Shown one piece after another: positions 23,725 through 31,303 of a DNA stretch of 57,605 nt (its first letter is position 1; each line of letters opens with the position of its first letter). The stretch is from Candidatus Abyssobacteria bacterium SURF_5. GTDB taxonomy: Bacteria > Abyssobacteria > SURF-5. The notes beneath the pieces are model-generated. The model did not search any database and was not told the origin of the DNA. It saw nothing but the letters and a program-made list of their open reading frames with translations. Where the stretch lies: positions 1 to 57,605 of the forward strand of contig QZKU01000067.1 in assembly GCA_003598085.1 (NCBI GenBank). The letters are read 5' to 3'. A program made the translations under genes and the position numbers.

Positions 23725-24743
23725 TCGGCTCTATGTCTGGTGAAACTGTTGCTCGAAAACTATATCCGGAAAACCTTCTCGATAATGAAAGCCGTCTGTC
23801 TACGACCGTGAAAAAGCTTGTATCGGTTATCCTGTTAGTCGGGGCGCTCGCGTTCCTCGCGATCTTTTTCGCGCGCCCCTATCAGCGGCTCGAGCGCCTG
23901 ACAAACCAACTTCTTGTGGAACGAGCGCCGGGGCTGAAGCTCGAAGGCGTCGACATCCGGTTTCCCGCCTCCATTACTCTCACGAATCTCGATATCCCTG
24001 TCCGCTTAAACAAGAACGAGCGGCGGCTCCGCATCGAAAAACTCTCGGGCAACCTTTCGGTCCTGCCCCTCTTGAAAGGAATCCTGGAAACCGAAATGGA
24101 TAGCGACTTTCTCGGAGGCATTCTCTGGATTCAAGTCCGCACAAAGGCGCTACCGCAAAATCCCGGCCCGGGCCTGCCTCCCTTGGTTTTCGATGCCCGC
24201 GCGAGGCGCCTCGACCTCGTACAGGTATGCTCGCTGCTGGAGACCCCGCTTCCCGTAACCGGCCGTTGCGATATAGATGCGGAAGGCACCATGCAGCAGA
24301 ATCAAATTCAATCCTTGCGCGGATCGGCGCTGCTTATCGGAGACCATATAGAAATCCCGCCGGTCAACTCCGAATCCGTCTCGCTTCCCGCGAACCATTC
24401 CGCCGAAGCGAGGGCCAAAATGACGTTTGACCAGGGAAAAGTGCTCATCCAGGATTTTCTCCTTACCGGTTCAGCCTATGATCTCTCCGGGACCGCAACC
24501 GTTGCTCTTGAGGAACCATTTGAAAACAGTCCGGTTGACGGCTCGATCGGAATGATCTTCAAAGAACGATTTGCAATTACTGACCGCAGGTTATCAGGCG
24601 ACAGCGCCGATAGTATTGCAGATGCCCTAGTAAACAGCAAAAGTCGCGTCACTTTTAAAGTTTCGGGAACCCTCGACAGCCCCGGCGCTGAAATCGATGT
24701 AGCCTCCTCACTCACCCCCCTCATGAAGCACCTCGCCCGTTAG
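23721..24743 (+). CDS. GspN-like (type II secretion) protein
   Basis: This 340-residue protein has one membrane segment (about residues 32-49, VSVILLVGALAFLAIFFA) followed by a periplasmic, AsmA/GspN-like region with repeated beta strands (GLKLEGVDIRFPASITLTNLDIP near the start, FKVSGTLDSPGAEID near the end). Those two signatures are typical of the GspN proteins of delta-proteobacterial-type secretion systems. GTG 23721 overlaps the previous stop (GTGA); ATG 23733 is equally possible. No other T2SS genes are next to it except a small GspF-N-like ORF downstream. Confidence 0.7.
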   Translation: MIGSMSGETVARKLYPENLLDNESRLSTTVKKLVSVILLVGALAFLAIFFARPYQRLERLTNQLLVERAPGLKLEGVDIRFPASITLTNLDIPVRLNKNERRLRIEKLSGNLSVLPLLKGILETEMDSDFLGGILWIQVRTKALPQNPGPGLPPLVFDARARRLDLVQVCSLLETPLPVTGRCDIDAEGTMQQNQIQSLRGSALLIGDHIEIPPVNSESVSLPANHSAEARAKMTFDQGKVLIQDFLLTGSAYDLSGTATVALEEPFENSPVDGSIGMIFKERFAITDRRLSGDSADSIADALVNSKSRVTFKVSGTLDSPGAEIDVASSLTPLMKHLAR

Positions 24744-24936
24744 TCTCGTTTCCCAACCGATAATCATCCTGCGACACTGCTCATCAATCTGGAGCATGAC
24801 CACGCTACCGATTCCCGCTCCTCATTAAGAAGTCTAATTCAGAAGTCATTGATTATGAGCCACTTGTAGGTTGCTCGATTTATTGGCATTTTAATTGCCT
24901 TCATTACGAAATAGAATTTCAGGAGGTGCGGGATTT

Positions 24937-25137
24937 ATGAAAAAATTTTTCTTTATCGCGCTGAAACAGGGAAAAACGTGCGAAGGCATTATTCGCGCGG
25001 AATCCATTGACCGTGCCCGGCGCAAACTGATGCGAGAAGGGATGGAAGAAATCAATCTTGCTATCCTTCGCTCTGATGAGTTGGACTTTCTCGATATGGA
25101 CGACCACGTCGAGGAGTGCGCGAACCCAGGAAATTGA
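24937..25137 (+). CDS. Small protein resembling the GspF N-terminal segment
   Basis: A 66-residue protein starting at ATG 24937 behind AGGAGG. The pattern FFIALKQGKTCEGIIRAESIDRARRKLMREG mirrors the opening of GspF/PilC proteins, in which a Lys-Gly turn is followed by an Ala-Glu-Ser-x3-Ala-Arg helix. The rest of GspF (membrane domains) is missing and there is no decay behind it, so it may be a stand-alone domain. The gene ends before a strong terminator. Confidence 0.55.
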   Translation: MKKFFFIALKQGKTCEGIIRAESIDRARRKLMREGMEEINLAILRSDELDFLDMDDHVEECANPGN

Positions 25138-25195
25138 CGAGGTAGGCAGCACGCGGGACATGTGCGGCGAAAGCCGCGCGCACTCTTGTAAACGG

Positions 25196-25232
25196 CAGGC
25201 CGGAAATTTCCGGCCTGCTGCTTTTTTTTTTG
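25196..25232 (+). terminator. Rho-independent terminator
   Basis: A perfect palindrome, GCAGGCCGGAAA/TTTCCGGCCTGC (25196-25219), is followed by GC and a run of ten T. It closes the GspN-like/small-protein transcription unit. Confidence 0.9.
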
Positions 25233-25557
25233 ACCGAACCCGGACGTTCACCCCATGAGCACGAGAGTCACTCTGTCCAACGGTACCGACCGGTCCTGTC
25301 CCAAGCGAAAGGGGACTGGCTCCATTTACGGAATTCATGCTTTTTGAATTCGTGGAATGGTGCCTGTCCTCGAAGCAAGAACGGTCGCTCAATCGCAGAC
25401 ACCTTCTCCGTCCCCATCGCAAAGTGGACGCGAATTCTCGGACAATCCCGCAGTTCGCCGATGAGCGGCGAGGTAGTCTTTCATGTCCACCGCGCCAAAG
25501 GTTCTCCTTCAGGAAACCGCAATGCCACACACGCAAACGGAGCTTTTCTGCTCGCGG
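25233..25557. other. Intergenic region with one dispersed repeat
   Basis: No gene is supported. The repeat at 25305-25376 is the only recognisable element; several overlapping open frames show no family signature. Confidence 0.45.
25305..25376. repeat. Dispersed repeat copy 2 (GGGGAC...GTCC ends)
   Basis: It shares AGGGGACTG, TTTACGGAATTCATG, TTTTTGAATTC and CTGTCC.CGAAG in order with 1299-1356, with a 12-bp insertion before the right end. Confidence 0.65.
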
Positions 25558-25587
25558 TTGACTCGACCTCGTCCACAATGGTATAAT
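25558..25587 (+). promoter_or_regulatory. Sigma70-type promoter for the TetR gene
   Basis: TTGACT (25558-25563), 18 bp, TATAAT (25582-25587), 64 bp before the start codon. Confidence 0.65.
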
Positions 25588-25651
25588 TTTGTTTCGATAA
25601 GATTTTGAATCCCATTCAGAAGATGAAATAAAAGGGACATAAGGAGAGATC

Positions 25652-26284
25652 ATGGGGGTAATCGAGCGAAAAGAACGCGAGAAACAGGCGCGCAGGCAGG
25701 CCATTCTTGATGCCGCCCGCGAATGCTTTTTCAGGAATGGATTTGATGCGACCACGATCTCGCACATCGCCGAGACGGTGGAGCTGAGCACCGGCACGCT
25801 GTACCTCTATTTCAGGAACAAAGAGGAGATCTACGTTTCCATCCTCGAGGAAGGTCTTGACATCCTGTATACCCTGATGAAGAAGTCGGAACCTCCTCAT
25901 GCAACGGCGAGGGAAATAGTGCAGGGCTACGCGAATGCGTACTATCAGTTCTATACCGATTACGGTCAGTACTTCGACATCATGTTCTTTCTCAGGAGGC
26001 CGGATAAACAGATTTTGCTGGAGGGCGAGCTCAAAGAGAAACTCGAGCGGAAATCGCTCAAATGTCTTTCACTTTTGGAGTCAGCGATCAAGCAGGGAAT
26101 AGCCGAAGGCGATTATCGCGTCGTGAACCCGTACGAGGCGAGCCGGGTGCTTTGGGGGACGATGAACGGGTTGATGCTCATCCATGAAAAGAGAACGGAA
26201 GAAATAACCAAGCAGAAACTGCCTCGACTCATCCAGGTCGCGGTTTCACTGCTGCTCGACGGGATCAGGGCCAAAAAAGACTGA
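25652..26284 (+). CDS. TetR/AcrR-family transcriptional regulator
   Basis: A 210-residue repressor-type protein. The N-terminal helix-turn-helix is about residues 12-58: ILDAARECFFRNGFDATTISHIAE followed by STGTLYLYFRNKEEIY. The C-terminal ligand-binding domain is all-helical, as in TetR_C subfamilies (WGTMNGLMLIHEKR). AAGGAGAGATC precedes ATG 25652. It faces the RND efflux operon tail to tail, so that operon is the likely target; a palindrome at the efflux promoter is a candidate operator. Confidence 0.9.
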   Translation: MGVIERKEREKQARRQAILDAARECFFRNGFDATTISHIAETVELSTGTLYLYFRNKEEIYVSILEEGLDILYTLMKKSEPPHATAREIVQGYANAYYQFYTDYGQYFDIMFFLRRPDKQILLEGELKEKLERKSLKCLSLLESAIKQGIAEGDYRVVNPYEASRVLWGTMNGLMLIHEKRTEEITKQKLPRLIQVAVSLLLDGIRAKKD

Positions 26285-26300
26285 GGACGAAGAAATATAG

Positions 26301-26570
26301 CTACAGAGAAGGAGAGCGATCAAGAAACCGCAGGATTCTCCTGCGGTTTTTTTTCAGGTATTCCTCGAGTTCTTCGGGCGCGATCTGAAATTCTGTAAGG
26401 GCTTTGGCGATTTCTTTTTCCGCCGAGATGTTCCAGTGTCCCTCGCGTTCGAGACCGGCCCTGGCGACGGCGATGGCGAACAGCCACTCTTCCTTTTCTT
26501 TCCTTTTCCTTAACTCCTCAAGCAGTTGTTTGCCGCTGTATATCTTGGCCAATCGATGCCTCGCTGTCAC
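26301..26570 (-). CDS. Small helical protein at the end of the efflux operon
   Basis: This 89-residue, Lys/Glu/Arg-rich helical protein starts by overlapping the stop of the RND gene (ATGA), so it is co-translated with it. It has no signal peptide. The + strand terminator of the TetR gene lies inside its 3' end. No family is recognised. Confidence 0.6.
   Translation of the reverse strand: MTARHRLAKIYSGKQLLEELRKRKEKEEWLFAIAVARAGLEREGHWNISAEKEIAKALTEFQIAPEELEEYLKKNRRRILRFLDRSPSL
26326..26354 (+). terminator. Rho-independent terminator of the TetR gene
   Basis: AACCGCAGGA, a three-base loop, TCCTGCGGTT and a run of eight T. It sits 42 bp after the TetR stop, inside the convergent small gene. 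Confidence 0.85.
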
Positions 26571-29500
26571 GGGACGGCTGGAGGGTTGTCCGCTTCGGCT
26601 TTTTCTTTCTTTTCCACGAGTTCCTGGGGATGCAGAAGCCTGAGGAATGTGATGTAAACTTTATGAGCAAATAAATCATTGACATAATACGCTGTGGGAA
26701 TTACAATCAGCGTCAGGATAGATCCGAAGACCAATCCTCCCATCAGCGAAACCGCCAGTGGCCTGCGCATTTCCGCACCCGATCCTCCCATAACAGCCAT
26801 CGGGATAAGCCCCAAAATAGTGGTGAGCGTTGTCATCAGGATTGGACGCAGCCGTGTCCCACCCGCCTCGATGAGTGCCTCCCTTACCGGCATCCCTTTC
26901 CCTCGCAGTTGTGTAACGTAGTCTATGAGGACAATCCCGTTGTTGACGATGATTCCCGCGAGCATGATGACGCCGATGCCTGAATTCACCGAAAGGGTCA
27001 TGCCTGCGAGATATATGGCCCAGATCGAGCCGGTGAACGCGAACGGCACCGAGAACATGATGGTGAAGGGGTGAATCAGGGATTCAAATAGTGCGGCCAT
27101 GATCATATAAACGAGAACGATCGCCAAAAGAAGCGCCAGCGCGAGTTGTCCTTGTGATTCTTTCATGTCCTCATACGACCCGCCGTACTCGACAAAGTAA
27201 CCCAAAGGCAAATGCATGGACGATAGCGACCTTTGAATATCCCTCACCACGCTGTCGAGATCGCGCCGCGCAAGCGATTTCGAAAGGAAGAAACCGGAGT
27301 CGCTGCCTTCGCGTTGTTCCAGATAATTGGCAAGAATGCTGACCGATCGCTTCTGGTTATCCCGGAATATTCTCACCGGGCCGGAGCCGACGTCCACGCT
27401 TGCAAGGTCCGACAGATGAATTAATCCGCGTGCAGGCGTTATGAGCGGGATTAGGCCAATGTCCTCGAAGCTGTCACGGTCCTTCTCGCTCAGGCGTACT
27501 CGGATATCGATTTCCTCTCCCTTTTCGTCATACTTGCTTGCCACCGTCCCCTTGACCGCCGTTTCGAGTATTTTGGAGACGCGCGCTACGTCGAGTCCCA
27601 GTTGGGCCAGGCGCTCGCGGTCAAACTGTATCTGGAGTTCCGGACTGCCGAAGGTGAAGGTTTCTTCAACATCTACCAGTCCATCGATATTCTGCATTCG
27701 CCGCACCGCTTCTTGGGAGAGATCGCTGAGCGTTTCCAGGTCGCTCCCGAATATGGTTATCTCGATCGGCTTGCCTTCGCCCGCCCCGACGGAGCGGCTT
27801 TGCAAGTTGACGAAACTATACTTCACAACGCCAGGTATCCGCAGCACCTCTCTCCTTATGCTGTCGTTGACCTGCTCCACTGTTCTTTGGCGCTCCGACT
27901 GGTCAGCCAGGTTTATGATGAAGAAAGCCTGCTTGCTGTCCTCGCTGTCGCTGGTTGAAGAATGCCCGATGACCGCGTGTTCGGTCTTCACTTCGGGGGT
28001 GGCGAGAATGACTCTTTCAATCTGACGAGACACCTTATCGGTTTCCTCCAGGCGGGTCCCCCGCGGCAACTCGACTTCGATCATGAACGTCTCGTCATTG
28101 GCCGTAGGCATGAACTCCTTCCCGATGATAATCAGGATATAGATGCTCGAAATCCACATCAGGTTGGCCAGCCCGATGGTAATAATCTTGTGGTCAAGGA
28201 TCCAGCCGATCAGCCGGCGGTAGTTTCTCTTTACGTACGTGAAATACCAACTCTCGGTTGTTGTTCCGCTTTCCTTGAACGCAAGCAGCTTCGAGCCCAT
28301 CATGGGAACCAGAGTCACGGCCACGAACAACGAGGAAAGCAGCGAGAAGGTGACCGTAAGCGCAAGGTCGGTGAAAATGCGTGCCGCTAATCCGGTGGTG
28401 AACATGATCGGGATGAAAACGGCCACCGTCGTCAGCGTAGACCCTGTTATTGCCCCGACGACTTCATTCGCGCCTCGACTCGACGCCGTCAACCGATCCT
28501 CCCGCTCCTCGTCGATATGGCGAAAGATGTTCTCGATAACGACGATTGAATTATCCACCACCATGCCGACAGCCAATGCGAGCCCGCCGAGCGAAATCAT
28601 GTTGATGGTCATTCCGCTGAAGAACATGGGAAGAAATGAGGAAAGCAGCGAGATCGGAATCGCGACGGCGATGATGATCACCGGCCGGAAATGCCGGAGA
28701 AACAGGAAGAGAACAATGACGGCAAGAACACTCCCCTGCCACAGGTTGTCCCACACGTCGGCTATGGCTCTGTTGATGAAATCCGCCGAATCAAAATTCT
28801 TGGTAATCTCCACGCCGGGCGGCAAGTGAGCTTTCAGTTCATCAAGCTTGTCCCAGACTCGTTTTGAGATCTGCACGCTGTTTCCGCCTGATTGCTTGAC
28901 GATCATCATCATGACGGAAGGATGTTCATTGTCGCGGGATAAGACGGTGTCTTCCTCATGCGTGTCATATACTTTTGCAATATCGCGCAGGCGGATGATC
29001 TTCTCATTATTGGCGCAAAGGACCGCGTTCTCTATTTCGCTCAGGCTTTCGAACTCGCCGAGGGCCCGCACCAAATAATCCTTGTGTCCCTCCTTCAGAT
29101 TGCCGACCGACAGGTTCAGGTTCTCCCGATTCAGGCAACCCACTACCGCGTCAAGCCCCAAGCCGGCGGCGGTGAGTTTGTCCTGGTCGACGGCCACGTG
29201 TATTTCCCGTGCGGCGCCTCCGAAAATCATGACGGCGGCCACGCCTTCGACGGCTGCAATCGGGTCTTCCAGATAATCTTCGGCCATCTCATCGAGTTGG
29301 TACGGGGTATTGCCGCCGCCGGATACTCCTACGCCCATCAGCGGGATATCGGATGGATCGTACCGCTCGATGCTGGGACGCTCCGCTTCTTCCGGCAAAA
29401 AGTCGGCTATCTGGTCGAGTTTTTCTCGTATATCCTGGGCAGCGAGGTCCATATTCGTGCCCCAATCGAACTCGATGACAACCATGGAGAGATCGCGCTC

Positions 29501-29752
29501 GGAGATGGAGTTGATTTCCTTTACGCCATCCACCCGGCTGACGGCGCCTTCGATGGGTTTGGTCAGAGAATTCTCGATCTCCTCTGGCCCAACACCCTCA
29601 TATTCTGTGAAAACGACTGCGACGGGGAATTTCAGTTCAGGAAGCAAATCGACGGGTATTCGGAAGAATGAAGCGGCTCCGAGAACGATCAGGACCAGGA
29701 CAAGCATCATAGCGGCTACGGGACGGCGGACGGAGAAATCAGCAAGCGACAC
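26567..29752 (-). CDS. RND efflux transporter (AcrB/HAE-1 type)
   Basis: A 1061-residue inner-membrane proton antiporter. It has the typical start SLADFSVRRPVAAMM, first membrane helix, two large periplasmic loops, the GMVVDNSIVVIENI segment in TM4 that carries the proton-relay aspartate, and GIIVNNGIVLIDY in the C-terminal half. GTG 29752 is chosen because it gives the family's usual N-terminus and has GGAGAG upstream; it lies four bases after the adaptor stop. The adaptor gene precedes it, but no outer-membrane channel is in the operon. Substrates cannot be inferred. Confidence 0.95.
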   Translation of the reverse strand: MSLADFSVRRPVAAMMLVLVLIVLGAASFFRIPVDLLPELKFPVAVVFTEYEGVGPEEIENSLTKPIEGAVSRVDGVKEINSISERDLSMVVIEFDWGTNMDLAAQDIREKLDQIADFLPEEAERPSIERYDPSDIPLMGVGVSGGGNTPYQLDEMAEDYLEDPIAAVEGVAAVMIFGGAAREIHVAVDQDKLTAAGLGLDAVVGCLNRENLNLSVGNLKEGHKDYLVRALGEFESLSEIENAVLCANNEKIIRLRDIAKVYDTHEEDTVLSRDNEHPSVMMMIVKQSGGNSVQISKRVWDKLDELKAHLPPGVEITKNFDSADFINRAIADVWDNLWQGSVLAVIVLFLFLRHFRPVIIIAVAIPISLLSSFLPMFFSGMTINMISLGGLALAVGMVVDNSIVVIENIFRHIDEEREDRLTASSRGANEVVGAITGSTLTTVAVFIPIMFTTGLAARIFTDLALTVTFSLLSSLFVAVTLVPMMGSKLLAFKESGTTTESWYFTYVKRNYRRLIGWILDHKIITIGLANLMWISSIYILIIIGKEFMPTANDETFMIEVELPRGTRLEETDKVSRQIERVILATPEVKTEHAVIGHSSTSDSEDSKQAFFIINLADQSERQRTVEQVNDSIRREVLRIPGVVKYSFVNLQSRSVGAGEGKPIEITIFGSDLETLSDLSQEAVRRMQNIDGLVDVEETFTFGSPELQIQFDRERLAQLGLDVARVSKILETAVKGTVASKYDEKGEEIDIRVRLSEKDRDSFEDIGLIPLITPARGLIHLSDLASVDVGSGPVRIFRDNQKRSVSILANYLEQREGSDSGFFLSKSLARRDLDSVVRDIQRSLSSMHLPLGYFVEYGGSYEDMKESQGQLALALLLAIVLVYMIMAALFESLIHPFTIMFSVPFAFTGSIWAIYLAGMTLSVNSGIGVIMLAGIIVNNGIVLIDYVTQLRGKGMPVREALIEAGGTRLRPILMTTLTTILGLIPMAVMGGSGAEMRRPLAVSLMGGLVFGSILTLIVIPTAYYVNDLFAHKVYITFLRLLHPQELVEKKEKAEADNPPAVP

Positions 29753-29756
29753 GACT

Positions 29757-30866
29757 TCACTCTCCGATGACGCGGACAGCCGCGCCCTGCGCCAGGCCGT
29801 AAGCGCCTTCAACCACTACCTGGTCGCCCTCGCGAAGCCCGCTGAGAATCTCGACTTTCTCGCCGTCGCGGAAGCCGCTGGTAATCTCCAGTCTGTCCAC
29901 TTTCCCATTCCTCACGGCGACCACAAAATACTTTCCTTCTTCTTCAATAGAAGCGGATTTCGGGATGATGAGCGCATCGGAATGCAGGCCGACTTCGATC
30001 TCCGCCCGTGCCAGCATCCCCGGCTTCAACACTTCCTCCGGATTGGCCACCCCGATAGTCACTCGAAACGTGCGGGTAGCCGGATCGATGGCAGGCTGAA
30101 TTCTGATAATCTTTCCGCCGAACTCCATATTCGGGTAGCCATCAATGGATATCGTTGCATCCTGTCCGAGGCGGGTTTCCGAAAAACGCGTATCGCTGAC
30201 CCCCACTTCCACCTCTACCCGGCTGATGTCCGCCACTTCGAACAGCGGCTGACCCGGAGAAACCCGTTCGCCCAGGTCGACAAACCGGTCAATAACAGAA
30301 CCGCCGAACAGGGTGGTGACATTCGCGTCGGCCAGCTGATTTCTCGCAAGGTCAAGATCGGCTACAGCCTGTGTCACCGAGGCGTCGGCAACTTCAAAAG
30401 AGCTCTTGGCAAGGTCATACTGCTGCTGTGAGCTGATGCCCTGAGCGAGCAATTCCTGCGCCCGCTCCCAATCCGTTTTTGCCTTCGCAAAATTCGCCTC
30501 AGCCATCTGCAGTGCGGCCTCGGCCTGGCGAACGGTCAGGATCATGTCGGTCTTCTCCAATTGCACAAGACAACTGCCGCCGGCAACGCGGTCTCCGACA
30601 TCAAACATAACCTTCTCAACCTTGCCCGCAATCTTTGAACTCACCTTCGCTTGATTCAGGGCCTGAACCGTTCCCACCGCCCGGATTATCGATCTTATGT
30701 CCGACCGGACAACCGGGGCCACCTTGACGCTGACGGCAAATTCCGGCGCCGTCTCGGACGCGGCGGCAACCGTATCCCGCTTCTTTGAGCATCCGGAAAA
30801 CAAAAATGAGACGCCGGCAAACACGAGAAAAAAGAAACCCGCCACGCGGGTGGTACTAATCCTCAC
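29757..30866 (-). CDS. RND membrane fusion protein (lipoprotein)
   Basis: A 369-residue periplasmic adaptor. A lipoprotein signal peptide ends in the lipobox LFSGC; then come the lipoyl halves (SKIAGKVEKVMFDVGDRVAGG and later VIDRFVDLGERVSPGQPLF), a short coiled-coil hairpin and the beta-barrel and membrane-proximal domains (PAIDPATRTFRVT, ALIIPKSAS, EGDQVVVEG). GTG 30866 has AGGGGG seven bases upstream; an ATG nine codons earlier lacks a site. It is the first gene of the efflux operon. Confidence 0.93.
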   Translation of the reverse strand: MRISTTRVAGFFFLVFAGVSFLFSGCSKKRDTVAAASETAPEFAVSVKVAPVVRSDIRSIIRAVGTVQALNQAKVSSKIAGKVEKVMFDVGDRVAGGSCLVQLEKTDMILTVRQAEAALQMAEANFAKAKTDWERAQELLAQGISSQQQYDLAKSSFEVADASVTQAVADLDLARNQLADANVTTLFGGSVIDRFVDLGERVSPGQPLFEVADISRVEVEVGVSDTRFSETRLGQDATISIDGYPNMEFGGKIIRIQPAIDPATRTFRVTIGVANPEEVLKPGMLARAEIEVGLHSDALIIPKSASIEEEGKYFVVAVRNGKVDRLEITSGFRDGEKVEILSGLREGDQVVVEGAYGLAQGAAVRVIGE

Positions 30867-30934
30867 TAAGATCCCCCTTTCCGCCTCGAGCAAACACGCC
30901 CTTTAATAAAGAACGTGCACAGGGATTGCCTACC

Positions 30935-30963
30935 AATATATCAGAACCTTGCCCGATTTGCAA
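30935..30963 (-). promoter_or_regulatory. Promoter of the efflux operon
   Basis: On the minus strand TTGCAA (30963-30958) is followed after 17 bp by TATATT (30940-30935), 68 bp before the adaptor start. Confidence 0.65.
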
Positions 30964-30976
30964 CCTCAGAAGGTTG
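30961..30976. promoter_or_regulatory. Candidate TetR operator palindrome
   Basis: CAACCT-CAGA-AGGTTG is a perfect six-base inverted repeat overlapping the -35 box of the efflux promoter, a position suited to repression. Assignment to the TetR protein is inference from proximity. Confidence 0.45.
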
Positions 30977-31087
30977 AAAAAGACTAGATGAAATTGCGCC
31001 TATCGGCATTCACTTCGATCTTTCATCGGCGCCGGAGGCTCGACATCGTTTTCCTGCGGAATTACGGGTTTTTCAGCCTGTTTTTGC

Positions 31088-31116
31088 TTGACAACACCCG
31101 CGGCATGTGCTAATAT
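31088..31116 (+). promoter_or_regulatory. Consensus promoter of the Wood-Ljungdahl cluster
   Basis: TTGACA (31088-31093), exactly 17 bp, TAATAT (31111-31116). The start site would be near 31123, about 180 nt before fhs. Confidence 0.75.
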
Positions 31117-31122
31117 GCAATC

Positions 31123-31303
31123 CGGCGTGGAGGACTGTGGCGTCTTCCCTCAAGAAGCAGTTGTGGACATCCATTGAAGGCTTACCCCAGTCGGATGGAT
31201 AGTCCTGTTTTCGCTCATTCCGCTTGCTGATTTGCCTTGCAGCGGGAGAATTACGAATGGTCTACGGGTACAAGGGGCGTCTCGGGCAACGAGGAGGAAT
31301 CAG
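31123..31303 (+). promoter_or_regulatory. Long structured 5' leader of fhs
   Basis: A ~180-nt untranslated leader. GGACATCCA (31165-31173) pairs with TGGATAGTCC (31196-31205) with one bulged A, and GGACT at 31132-31136 could instead pair with the same AGTCC. A further stem forms between CCGCTTGC and GCAGCGG just before the ribosome site GAGGAGG. It matches no riboswitch class I can recall, including THF and SAM types. Regulatory function is inferred from length and structure. Confidence 0.4.

Noticed and set aside
25385-25560. Possible minus-strand DUF547-like fragment
   Set aside because: Only a short stretch looks family-like, with stops and no conserved catalytic residues.
31123-31303. 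THF or SAM riboswitch upstream of fhs
   Set aside because: Neither conserved core could be found; the leader is reported as structured but unassigned.
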